Source: Pseudomonadota bacterium
Lineage (GTDB): Bacteria; Pseudomonadota; Alphaproteobacteria; Sphingomonadales; Sphingomonadaceae
Length of the DNA stretch: 7,635 nucleotides
Assembly: GCA_030271595.1 (NCBI GenBank)
Contig: JARXKO010000069.1
Coordinates: 1 to 7,635, forward strand
Direction of reading: 5' to 3'
The first letter of the stretch is position 1; every line of letters starts with the position of its first letter. Position numbers and translations under genes: made by a program. The notes beneath the pieces are model-generated. The model saw only the letters and a list, made by a program, of their open reading frames with translations, did no database searches and was not told the DNA's origin. Shown here piece after piece: positions 1-6,062 of this stretch.

Positions 1-8
1 GAATAAGT

Positions 9-83
<75 letters not shown>

Positions 84-206
84 TTTGCGGGTCGAAGCCG
101 GGCGCATGGCCTAGGCCGCCGGCGGCATAACCAGCAATTGACCGCGAAGCGATATCGCACCAGCCCGCCCGTTGACGCGTCGCCGCCGGAACGCCACAGC
201 GCCGCC

Positions 207-1208
207 ATGCTCTTCGTCTCGGACAATGCGGCCCCGGTCCATCCCAAGGTAATCGAGGCGATCGCCGAGGCCAATCACGCCGACATCGCTTATGATGGCG
301 ATGCCTATAGCGCTCGGCTCGACGGCGCTTTCTCCGAGCTGTTCGAACGCGACGTGCGCGTGCTGTGGGTGACCACCGGGACCGCCGCCAATTGCCTCGC
401 TCTGGCCGCTCTGTGCCCGCCGTACGGGGCGATTGTGTGCCACCGCGACGCGCACATCGAAGTCGACGAGGCCGGCGCACCCGGGTTCTTCACCGGCGGG
501 GCCAAGTTGATGCTGGTCGATGGCGCCGGGGCCAAGGTCGCGCCCGACGGCCTGGCCGCCGCCTGCGACCGGATCCGGCCCGACGTCCACCAGGTTCAGC
601 CGACGACGCTGAGCATCACCAATGCCACCGAATATGGCCTCAGCTACCGTGCTTCCGAAGTCGCCGCGCTGGGCGAGATCGCGCGGGCACGCGGCCTTGG
701 CTTTCACATGGACGGCGCTCGCCTGGCCAATGCTTTAGCCTTCACCGGCGAGCGCCCGGCCGACGTCACCTGGCGCGCCGGGGTCGACGCTTTGTCCTTC
801 GGCTTCGTCAAGAATGGCGGGCTCAATGCCGAGGCCCTGGTGCTGTTCCGGACCGATCTCGCGGACGAGATCGCGGTCCGGCGCAAGCGCTCCGGGCACT
901 TGCTGTCGAAGGGGCGGTTCCTGGCGGCGCAATTATTGGCCTTGCTCAAGGACGATCTGTGGCTGGCGAATGCCGGCGCCGCCAATGACGTCGCCCGGCG
1001 GATTGCCGCGGCCGCGTCGCACCGGCTGCTCTATCCGGTCGAGGCCAATGAGCTGTTTCTCAGGGTCAGCGCCGAGGAGGCTGCCGCGTTGCGCGCGCAG
1101 GGTTTCGACTTCTACGACTGGGGCCCGGGCGAAATCCGGCTGGTTGCAAGCTGGGACGGGCAAGGCGAGTCCGCCGATCGCCTGGCCGCGGCGATCGCCG
1201 CTTTGTGA
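207..1208 (+). CDS. ltaE: Low-specificity L-threonine aldolase (PLP-dependent, fold type I)
   Basis: Cytosolic enzyme splitting L-threonine or L-allo-threonine into glycine and acetaldehyde; the family often also accepts other beta-hydroxy amino acids. The 333-residue product shows the family landmarks in order: N-terminal SDNAAPVHP (5-13), AYDGD (28-32), His83 in AHI.VDEAGAP (the His that stacks on PLP), SITNATEYG (136-144), Asp169 and Arg172 in HMDGARLANA, and the Schiff-base lysine Lys202 in SFGFVKNGG. The reading frame is open back to a TTG at 138, but that adds 23 low-complexity residues, and family members normally begin a residue or two before the SDNA motif, so ATG 207 is preferred; no strong Shine-Dalgarno is visible at either. 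The stop overlaps the GTG start of the exporter gene (GTGA), so the two genes are almost certainly one operon. Symbol given by family resemblance; family and PLP lysine are secure, exact substrate preference is not. Confidence 0.93.
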   Translation: MLFVSDNAAPVHPKVIEAIAEANHADIAYDGDAYSARLDGAFSELFERDVRVLWVTTGTAANCLALAALCPPYGAIVCHRDAHIEVDEAGAPGFFTGGAKLMLVDGAGAKVAPDGLAAACDRIRPDVHQVQPTTLSITNATEYGLSYRASEVAALGEIARARGLGFHMDGARLANALAFTGERPADVTWRAGVDALSFGFVKNGGLNAEALVLFRTDLADEIAVRRKRSGHLLSKGRFLAAQLLALLKDDLWLANAGAANDVARRIAAAASHRLLYPVEANELFLRVSAEEAAALRAQGFDFYDWGPGEIRLVASWDGQGESADRLAAAIAAL

Positions 1209-2134
1209 GCAAGAACGAGGGGTCCGGCCTCAACGGCGTCATCCTGCCGTTCATCATTTTTACCGCCATCTGGGGATCGACGTGGATCGTCATCCGCGGC
1301 CAGATCGGTGCCGTGCCGCCGCAATGGTCGGTCGCGTACCGCTTTGTAATCGCTGCCGCGGCAATGGCGGCGGTCGCTCGCTACAAAGGCCAGAGCCTGG
1401 CCATCGGCTGGGCCAGCGCGCCGGCGGTCGCGTTCCTCGGCTTCACCCAGTTCAGCGTCAATTTCAACGCGGTCTACCTGGCCGAGCGCTATATCACCTC
1501 GGGCGTGGTCGCGACCGTGTTCGGCCTGTTGCTCATCCCCAGCAGCCTGCTCGGCTGGGCCATACTCGGGCAAAAACCCGGCCAGCGCTTCCTGCTTGGT
1601 TCGCTGGTTGCGATCGCCGGAGTGGCGTTGCTGTTCGTCCATGAACTCGGCGGCCACGCCGCCGGCCGGGCGGCGATCGCATTGGGCATCGGCTGGACCC
1701 TCATCGGCATGGTCGGCGCGTCCAGCGCCAACGTCTTTCAGGCGCGCCAGCAGATCCGCCATCTGCCGTTGTTCAGCCTGCTTGCCTGGTCGATGGCCGC
1801 CGGGGCATTGCTCGACAGCGTAATCGCCTTTGCAGTCGCCGGCCGGCCGGTGTTCGTTGGCGAACCCGCTTATTGGATCGGACTGATTTATCTGGCGCTG
1901 TTTGCCTCGGTCCTCGCCTTCAGCCTTTATTATCCGGTGGTGCGCCGGATCGGCCCGGCCCGAGCCGCGTATTCGAGCATGATCGTGCCGATCATCGCGA
2001 TGGGCTTTTCGACCTCGCTCGAGGCCTATCGCTGGACTCCGACGACCATTTCCGGAGCAGCACTCGTGCTTGCCGGAATGGCCCTTGCGCTGAGCCGCAG
2101 CCGCACCCGGATCACTGCCCCCGACGCCGCCTAG
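1205..2134 (+). CDS. EamA/DMT-family transporter (probable exporter)
   Basis: Inner-membrane permease of 309 residues, the usual length for the ten-helix EamA (drug/metabolite transporter) group, which is a duplicated five-helix unit. Hydrophobic segments are near residues 11-30, 41-58, 71-92, 98-121, 128-146, 156-176, 188-212, 222-242, 255-272 and 279-296. Family signatures include AIWGSTWIVIRG in helix 1 and the repeat-2 pattern ending in ARAAYSSMIVPIIAM before helix 9. It starts at GTG 1205, overlapping the aldolase stop by four bases, so translation is probably coupled and no separate ribosome binding site is needed. Family members such as RhtA export threonine and homoserine; the operon partner makes a related amino-acid substrate plausible, but the substrate cannot be read from the sequence. 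Confidence 0.92.
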   Translation: MSKNEGSGLNGVILPFIIFTAIWGSTWIVIRGQIGAVPPQWSVAYRFVIAAAAMAAVARYKGQSLAIGWASAPAVAFLGFTQFSVNFNAVYLAERYITSGVVATVFGLLLIPSSLLGWAILGQKPGQRFLLGSLVAIAGVALLFVHELGGHAAGRAAIALGIGWTLIGMVGASSANVFQARQQIRHLPLFSLLAWSMAAGALLDSVIAFAVAGRPVFVGEPAYWIGLIYLALFASVLAFSLYYPVVRRIGPARAAYSSMIVPIIAMGFSTSLEAYRWTPTTISGAALVLAGMALALSRSRTRITAPDAA

Positions 2135-2155
2135 ACACGATTTCTTAAGGGACTC

Positions 2156-2160
2156 GGAGG
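2156..2160 (+). promoter_or_regulatory. Ribosome binding site GGAGG for the 71-codon gene
   Basis: GGAGG ends six bases before GTG 2167. It decides the start: the in-frame ATG codons at 2176 and 2185 would lie 15 and 24 bases away, too far for this site. Confidence 0.7.
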
Positions 2161-2166
2161 ATCATC

Positions 2167-2382
2167 GTGGGCGTCATGATCCCGATGAAACACAGCAGTA
2201 TTTTCAAAAGCCGCTGGATGGCGCTCATCTGGGCGGCCGGGATGATCTGGTTCGCGCTCGATGTGGCTGCACCATCGGCGACGGCGGGCAATCAGGGAGC
2301 GGACGAGCCGACCGATGTCACCGGCGCTCCGGTGACCAGCGACGACGCTGCCAAGATCGGCGACATCATCAACGGAATTTAA
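2167..2382 (+). CDS. Small exported or membrane-anchored protein, 71 aa, function unknown
   Basis: Not recognised as a named family. The GTG start is chosen because GGAGG sits six bases upstream; starts at ATG 2176 or 2185 are alternatives. The N-terminus has basic residues (K8, K14, R16) then a hydrophobic stretch about 17-34, followed by PSATA-GNQ near residue 40, a plausible signal-peptidase I site. That would leave a roughly 31-residue acidic tail rich in Asp, Thr and Ala that ends in an amphipathic AAKIGDIINGI. If uncleaved it would be a single-pass inner-membrane protein. It begins 32 bp after the transporter stop on the same strand, so cotranscription with the aldolase/transporter pair is possible. 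It converges with the minus-strand lipoprotein gene across only 10 bp, with no clear terminator between them. Confidence 0.72.
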   Translation: MGVMIPMKHSSIFKSRWMALIWAAGMIWFALDVAAPSATAGNQGADEPTDVTGAPVTSDDAAKIGDIINGI

Positions 2383-2392
2383 GGCGCCGCGT

Positions 2393-2911
2393 TCAGCAGT
2401 TGATCGTCTCGATGTGCCAGCGGCGCTGCTCGGCGCTCGACCCGGGCACGTCATTGACCCGCCGGAGCGTCGCCTTGCATGTCATCTGATAGGGCGATCC
2501 GCTGCGCAAGGTGAGGTCGAGGGTCAACGGCACGGCGATGAAGATCGAGCCCATCGCGCCTTCCTCGTCGGTCGCCGTTCCGGCGGTCAGCCTGACCTTG
2601 GGATAATCCTCAAGGCTGGCCGAGAATTGCGCCGCCGCGGTGGCGTTGGTCCAATATTTGGCGGCGTCCGGGAATGAGCCGGTTTGTGCCATTGCCCCAT
2701 AGGCTTCGACCACGGCCTTCGCCGCTGCCGGGCTCTTGGGGTCGAGCGTTGGCGCCGGCGCGGGCGCGCTGATCGCCGCATTGGCATCGACTGCATTGCC
2801 TGGCATGACCACGTTCGCCGCATTGGCGGCCTCGTCATTGTTGCCCGCCGGGCCGCTACAGGCGCCAAGCGCGGTCATTGCCGCTCCGATCAGGACGGTC
2901 TTTAATTTCAC
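2393..2911 (-). CDS. Putative lipoprotein with C-terminal NTF2-like domain
   Basis: A 172-residue envelope lipoprotein. The start is GTG at 2911 because GGAGG on this strand (2923-2919) lies seven bases upstream; the frame is open back to TTG 2968, but that start has no such support and would put 19 polar residues ahead of the signal peptide. Residues 1-17 are a short lipoprotein signal (K2, K4, hydrophobic core, LGA-C) with lipidated Cys18. Ser follows the Cys, which in E. coli would favour outer-membrane sorting. Residues 19-55 are an Ala/Asn/Pro-rich linker, and the remainder (about 56-172) has the helix-then-sheet look of small NTF2-like/SnoaL-fold domains (AAKAVVEAYGAMAQTGSF, then strands, then RRVNDVPGSSAEQRRWHI). 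Cys145 and the last residue, Cys172, could form a disulfide. The fold is inferred from pattern; no ligand or enzymatic role can be assigned. Confidence 0.86.
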   Translation of the reverse strand: MKLKTVLIGAAMTALGACSGPAGNNDEAANAANVVMPGNAVDANAAISAPAPAPTLDPKSPAAAKAVVEAYGAMAQTGSFPDAAKYWTNATAAAQFSASLEDYPKVRLTAGTATDEEGAMGSIFIAVPLTLDLTLRSGSPYQMTCKATLRRVNDVPGSSAEQRRWHIETINC

Positions 2912-2918
2912 GATCGTT

Positions 2919-2923
2919 CCTCC
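2919..2923 (-). promoter_or_regulatory. Ribosome binding site GGAGG for the lipoprotein gene
   Basis: CCTCC on the plus strand reads GGAGG on the minus strand, seven bases before GTG 2911. It fixes the lipoprotein start and implies that its transcript begins above 2923, inside the region occupied by the divergent EcfG-type promoter. Confidence 0.75.
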
Positions 2924-2927
2924 ATTC

Positions 2928-2952
2928 GGAACCCCAATAGCAGAGCTTCGTT
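2928..2952 (+). promoter_or_regulatory. EcfG-type (general stress response sigma) promoter
   Basis: GGAAC at 2928-2932 is followed after exactly 16 bases by CGTT at 2949-2952. This matches the alphaproteobacterial EcfG/SigT consensus GGAAC-N16/17-(C)GTT. Transcription would start near 2958-2962, giving a leader of about 30 nt before the Shine-Dalgarno and ATG 2992 of the 65-codon gene. I checked every other GGAAC found by eye on both strands and none has CGTT at the right distance; the only match falls in a divergent intergenic gap in the right orientation. Promoter activity itself is inferred. Confidence 0.78.
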
Positions 2953-2979
2953 CGTTGCGCTGCCACAACAGGTGTCACA

Positions 2980-2984
2980 GGGAG
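2980..2984 (+). promoter_or_regulatory. Ribosome binding site GGGAG for the 65-codon gene
   Basis: GGGAG within a purine run ends seven bases before ATG 2992, supporting this start and the reality of the small gene. Confidence 0.65.
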
Positions 2985-2991
2985 AGTTTTC

Positions 2992-3189
2992 ATGGCCGAT
3001 AATGACGGCGAAAAGACGACCATCGTCGAAACTGGCGGCGGCGGAGGCGGCGGCGTACTTGCGGTCGTGATCCTCATCATCGTGGTGCTGGTATTGCTGT
3101 ATATGTTCCGCGGTCAGCTTGGCCTCGACGGCAGCAAGACCACCGTCAACGTTCCCGACAAGATCGACGTCAACGTCAACCATAATTGA
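2992..3189 (+). CDS. Small glycine-rich single-pass membrane protein, 65 aa
   Basis: A predicted inner-membrane protein of unknown function. Three parts are clear: a short acidic N-terminus (2-14), seven consecutive glycines (15-21) directly abutting an 18-residue Val/Ile/Leu transmembrane helix (22-39), and a polar tail starting RGQLG and ending in a regular, beta-like TTVNVPDKIDVNVNHN. There is no signal-peptidase site. Charges are not decisive for orientation; Arg40 just after the helix would favour a cytoplasmic C-terminus. It has a good start context (GGGAG, seven bases) and its own EcfG-type promoter, so it is probably part of the general stress regulon. A GC hairpin follows 24 bp after the stop. 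From memory, similar small proteins (a Gly run, one helix and a charged tail) are common in alphaproteobacteria; no role is established that I know of. Confidence 0.87.
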   Translation: MADNDGEKTTIVETGGGGGGGVLAVVILIIVVLVLLYMFRGQLGLDGSKTTVNVPDKIDVNVNHN

Positions 3190-3213
3190 GGCCCCTGGCT
3201 TCGTACATTCGTT

Positions 3214-3252
3214 CGGGCGCGGCTCCTGCGGGTGCCGCGCCCGTTTGAGTTT
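3214..3252 (+). terminator. Probable Rho-independent terminator after the 65-codon gene
   Basis: A perfect 10-bp GC-rich stem (3214-3223 with 3234-3243), a 10-nt loop (3224-3233) and a T-rich tail TTTGAGTTT (3244-3252). It should end the stress-induced transcript. The T tract is interrupted, so termination may be partial, and hmgA starts only 29 bases beyond it. Confidence 0.72.
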
Positions 3253-3281
3253 ATGGGTGTGAGGCACTAACCGGTGGGGCG

Positions 3282-4577
3282 ATGACCGATGCGCTCCAGT
3301 ATCTGACCGGCTTTGGCGGCTATTTCGAAAGCGAGGCGGTGCCAGGTGCGCTGCCCAAGGGGCGCAACAGCCCCCAGCGGCCGGCGTTCGGCCTTTATGC
3401 CGAACAATTGTCGGGCAGCGCCTTTACCGCGCCCCGCCACGAAAACCGCCGTTCCTGGCTTTATCGTCTGCGCCCGACCGCCGACCATCGCCCGTTCGAG
3501 CGCTATGCCGGGGCCAAGCTGTTCGCGCCGGGAACGGTGGAAGAACCGCTCGCGCCGAACCGGCTGCGCTGGGATCCGCCCGCCGATTTGCCGCAGGGTT
3601 GCGACTTCGTCGACGGCATCGTCACCATGCTCGCCAACCGCGATCCGGTCGACCTCGAAGGGGTGGCGGTTCACCTCTACCGGGCGGACAAGTCGATGGA
3701 GCGCCGGCTGTTCGTCAATGCCGACGGCGAGCTCCTGATCCTGCCGCAATCGGGCGAACTGCGCATTTTCACCGAGTTCGGCCGGATCGACGTCGCTCCG
3801 GGCTCGGTCGCGCTGATCCCGCGCGGGGTCCGGTTCCGGGTCGATGTCGCCAACGATTCGGGGGGCGGGGCGCGCGGTTATATCGCCGAAAATCACGGCC
3901 TTCCGTTCCGCCTGCCAGACCTTGGGCCGATCGGCGCCAATGGCCTCGCCAGTGCGCGCGATTTCGAGGCTCCGGTGGCGGCATTCGAGGACCGCGACGA
4001 GCCCACCGAGGTCGTGCAGAAATATCTCGGCAGCCTGTGGACGACAATGCTCGACCATTCGCCGCTCGACGTCATCGCCTGGCACGGCAATTACGTTCCC
4101 TGCCGCTACGATCTCGCCCGCTTCAACACCATCGGCACGGTCAGCTTCGACCACCCCGATCCCTCGATCTTCACGGTGCTCACCAGCCCCAGCGACGTGC
4201 CCGGCAGGGCCAATGCCGATTTCGTCATTTTCCCGCCGCGCTGGATGGTCGCCGAGGACACGTTCCGGCCGCCATGGTTTCACCGCAACGTGATGAGCGA
4301 GGCGATGGGCCTGATCCGCGGCGCGTATGACGCCAAGGCCGAAGGCTTTGCGCCCGGCGGCCTGTCGCTGCACAATCTGATGAGCGGGCACGGTCCCGAC
4401 GTCGCCAGCTGGAAGGGCGCGAGCGAGGCCGATCTCAAGCCGCACAAGATCGATGGCACCTTGGCCTTCATGGTCGAAAGCTGCTGGCCGTTCCGCCCGA
4501 CCCGCTTCGCGCTCGACCGCGCGCAGAGCGATTATGACCTTGCCTGGGCCAATTTTCCCAAGGCCACTTTGCCATGA
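3282..4577 (+). CDS. hmgA: Homogentisate 1,2-dioxygenase
   Basis: Cytosolic non-heme Fe(II) enzyme opening the ring of homogentisate with O2 to give 4-maleylacetoacetate, in tyrosine and phenylalanine catabolism. The 431-residue product aligns by eye along its length with the family (human HGD is 445). The iron ligands are present at the expected spacing: His334 and Glu340 in FHRNVMSE and His370 in SGHGPD (human His335, Glu341, His371). The proposed catalytic His291 is in [10 protein letters not shown] (human His292). Other hallmarks are [15 protein letters not shown] near the N-terminus and [12 protein letters not shown] (267-278). ATG 3282 has GGTGGGG just upstream and gives the expected N-terminus ([12 protein letters not shown]). 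The stop overlaps the fahA start (ATGA), so the two genes form an operon. No clear promoter was found in the 38 bp between the upstream hairpin stem and the start. Confidence 0.98.
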   Translation: MTDALQYLTGFGGYFESEAVPGALPKGRNSPQRPAFGLYAEQLSGSAFTAPRHENRRSWLYRLRPTADHRPFERYAGAKLFAPGTVEEPLAPNRLRWDPPADLPQGCDFVDGIVTMLANRDPVDLEGVAVHLYRADKSMERRLFVNADGELLILPQSGELRIFTEFGRIDVAPGSVALIPRGVRFRVDVANDSGGGARGYIAENHGLPFRLPDLGPIGANGLASARDFEAPVAAFEDRDEPTEVVQKYLGSLWTTMLDHSPLDVIAWHGNYVPCRYDLARFNTIGTVSFDHPDPSIFTVLTSPSDVPGRANADFVIFPPRWMVAEDTFRPPWFHRNVMSEAMGLIRGAYDAKAEGFAPGGLSLHNLMSGHGPDVASWKGASEADLKPHKIDGTLAFMVESCWPFRPTRFALDRAQSDYDLAWANFPKATLP

Positions 4578-5875
4578 GCGCCACGGATCCGACCATCGAC
4601 CCCAAGACCAAAAGCTGGGTGGAAAGCGCCAACGGCGGCAGCGATTTTCCGCTCCAGAACCTGCCCTTGGGCATCTTTTCCGAAGCCAAGGGCCTGCGCC
4701 GCCCGGGGGTTGCGATCGGCGATTACATCCTCGATCTGCCGGCCATCGCCGAGGCCGGGCTTCTCGACGGCGAGTGGCTCGAGGATCTCGCCCAGCCGGT
4801 GCTCAACGCCTTTCTCTCCCGCGGCCATGCCGCGCAGGGCGAGCTTCGCGCGCGCCTCCACGAACTGCTGTCGGACGAGCGCTTTCGCGACGACGTCGAG
4901 CCGCAGCTTATCGGCCAGAGCGAGGTCCATATGCACGTGCCGTGTGTGATCGGCGATTACAGCGATTTCTACGTCGGCATCCATCACGCGACCAACATCG
5001 GCAAGCAGTTCCGGCCCGACAATCCGCTGCTGCCCAACTACAAATATGTGCCGATTGGGTATCATGGGCGGGCGAGTTCGGTCCGCGCCACCGGCGAACC
5101 GGTCATTCGCCCCAACGGCCAGCGTAAGGCGCTCGACGCCGAGGCGCCCGAATATGGGCCGAGCCGGCGCCTCGATTACGAACTCGAGCTGGGCCTGTGG
5201 ATCGGGCGCGGCAACGAGCTTGGCCAGCCTATTCCGATCGCCGAAGCGGCCGGGCACATCGCCGGCTATTGCCTGCTCAACGACTGGTCGGCGCGCGATC
5301 TGCAGGCGTGGGAATATCAGCCTTTGGGCCCGTTTCTGGCCAAGAATTTCCTCACCAGCGTTTCGCCCTGGGTAGTCAGCGCGCAGGCGTTGGCCCCGTT
5401 CCGCAAGGCCATGCCTGGGCGGCCCGCTGGCGATCCGCAGCCCTTGCCCTATCTCGACGACCCCGCCGATCGCGCCGCCGGCGCCCTTGCGATCCAGCTC
5501 GAAGTCACGCTGACGACTGAAAAGATGCGCGCCGCGGGCCTCGCGCCGCACATCCTCTCGCGCGGCTCGGCCGATGCGGCGATGTACTGGAGCGCGGCGC
5601 AGATCGTCACGCACCACAGCGCCAACGGCTGCAACCTTCAGCCCGGCGACCTCATCGGCACCGGCACCTTGTCGACCGACAGCGGCGACGGCCTCGGTTC
5701 GCTGATGGAGATCAGCAACGGCGGCAAGACCCCGCTCAGTCTCGCCAGCGGCGAAACCCGCAGCTTTCTCGAGGACGGCGATGAAATCGTCATGCGCGCC
5801 TGGTGCGAGGGGGATGGCGCAGTCCGCATCGGTTTTGGCGAATGCGCCGGGCGGGTTGTTACTTCCGGCGTTTGA
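4574..5875 (+). CDS. fahA: Fumarylacetoacetase (fumarylacetoacetate hydrolase)
   Basis: Cytosolic Mg2+/Ca2+-dependent hydrolase cutting 4-fumarylacetoacetate into fumarate and acetoacetate, the last step of homogentisate breakdown. The 433 residues cover both domains: the N-terminal SH3-like domain (about 20-125, with [22 protein letters not shown]) and the catalytic mixed-sheet domain (about 128-430). Active-site residues match mouse FAH by alignment: Asp131 (126), His138 (133), Arg147 (142), Tyr163 (159), Glu203 and Glu205 (199, 201), Asp237 (233) and Lys257 (253). Leu260 stands where mouse has Gly256, a position I believe varies in bacteria. It starts at ATG 4574, overlapping the hmgA stop by four bases. 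No maleylacetoacetate isomerase gene follows, and no hairpin terminator is obvious after the stop. Confidence 0.98.
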   Translation: MSATDPTIDPKTKSWVESANGGSDFPLQNLPLGIFSEAKGLRRPGVAIGDYILDLPAIAEAGLLDGEWLEDLAQPVLNAFLSRGHAAQGELRARLHELLSDERFRDDVEPQLIGQSEVHMHVPCVIGDYSDFYVGIHHATNIGKQFRPDNPLLPNYKYVPIGYHGRASSVRATGEPVIRPNGQRKALDAEAPEYGPSRRLDYELELGLWIGRGNELGQPIPIAEAAGHIAGYCLLNDWSARDLQAWEYQPLGPFLAKNFLTSVSPWVVSAQALAPFRKAMPGRPAGDPQPLPYLDDPADRAAGALAIQLEVTLTTEKMRAAGLAPHILSRGSADAAMYWSAAQIVTHHSANGCNLQPGDLIGTGTLSTDSGDGLGSLMEISNGGKTPLSLASGETRSFLEDGDEIVMRAWCEGDGAVRIGFGECAGRVVTSGV

Positions 5876-5954
5876 CCCGGCGCGCAGTCGGATCTCGATC
5901 TCAGCTTGCTCTCAAAGACGTTTCCACGCCTACCATTGCCTGATTGCAAACCAG

Positions 5955-5968
5955 TTGATTCACATCAA
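5955..5968. promoter_or_regulatory. FNR/FixK-type operator (TTGAT-N4-ATCAA)
   Basis: TTGATTCACATCAA is a perfect match, in all ten specified bases, to the palindrome bound by FNR, ANR, FnrL and FixK regulators. It lies in the gap between fahA and the histidine kinase gene, centred at 5961.5. No other full match was seen in the window. Binding and the identity of the regulator are inferred. Confidence 0.72.
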
Positions 5969-5990
5969 AGCCGAGCCGCGGGTAGCCGTG

Positions 5991-5996
5991 TCTAGT
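5991..5996 (+). promoter_or_regulatory. Candidate -10 element of an FNR-dependent promoter
   Basis: TCTAGT matches TATAAT at four of six positions. With a start site at 6003 it occupies -12 to -7 and the palindrome above is centred at -41.5, the classical class II activator position. The leader to the kinase start would be about 60 nt. On its own the hexamer is weak; the exact geometry is what supports it. Confidence 0.45.
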
Positions 5997-6062
5997 TCGT
6001 ATTCGCAGTTAGCGAAGTCGCATGCTGCACTGGGAGCGTGAAGAAGCGCGGGGGAATAACCG

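Noticed and set aside
188..192. GGAAC upstream of the aldolase as a second EcfG-type promoter
   Set aside because: No CGTT or GTT at 16-17 bases; other GGAAC occurrences, on both strands, fail the same test.
138..206. TTG 138 as the aldolase start
   Set aside because: Adds 23 low-complexity residues ahead of the conserved N-terminus; ATG 207 fits the family.
814..1644. Plus-strand frame spanning the aldolase end and the exporter start
   Set aside because: Arg/Pro-rich out-of-frame reading of two recognisable genes.
1112..1762. Minus-strand open frame (216 codons) opposite the aldolase/exporter junction
   Set aside because: Shadow frame with low-complexity charged composition; the plus strand has two well-supported genes there.
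2912..2968. TTG 2968 as the lipoprotein start
   Set aside because: Would place 19 mostly polar residues before the signal peptide, and GGAGG sits at the right distance only for GTG 2911.
3245..3271. TTGAGT and ACTAAC as a -35/-10 pair for hmgA
   Set aside because: Spacing is 15 bases, the -10 match is poor, and it would give an almost leaderless transcript.
3267..4445. Long minus-strand open frame (392 codons) opposite hmgA
   Set aside because: Its translation is rich in Arg, Ala, Gly and Asp with no motif. It is the expected antisense shadow of a high-GC gene whose plus-strand identity is certain.
4532..5617. Minus-strand open frame (361 codons) opposite fahA
   Set aside because: Lies opposite an unambiguous fumarylacetoacetase and shows no domain pattern of its own.
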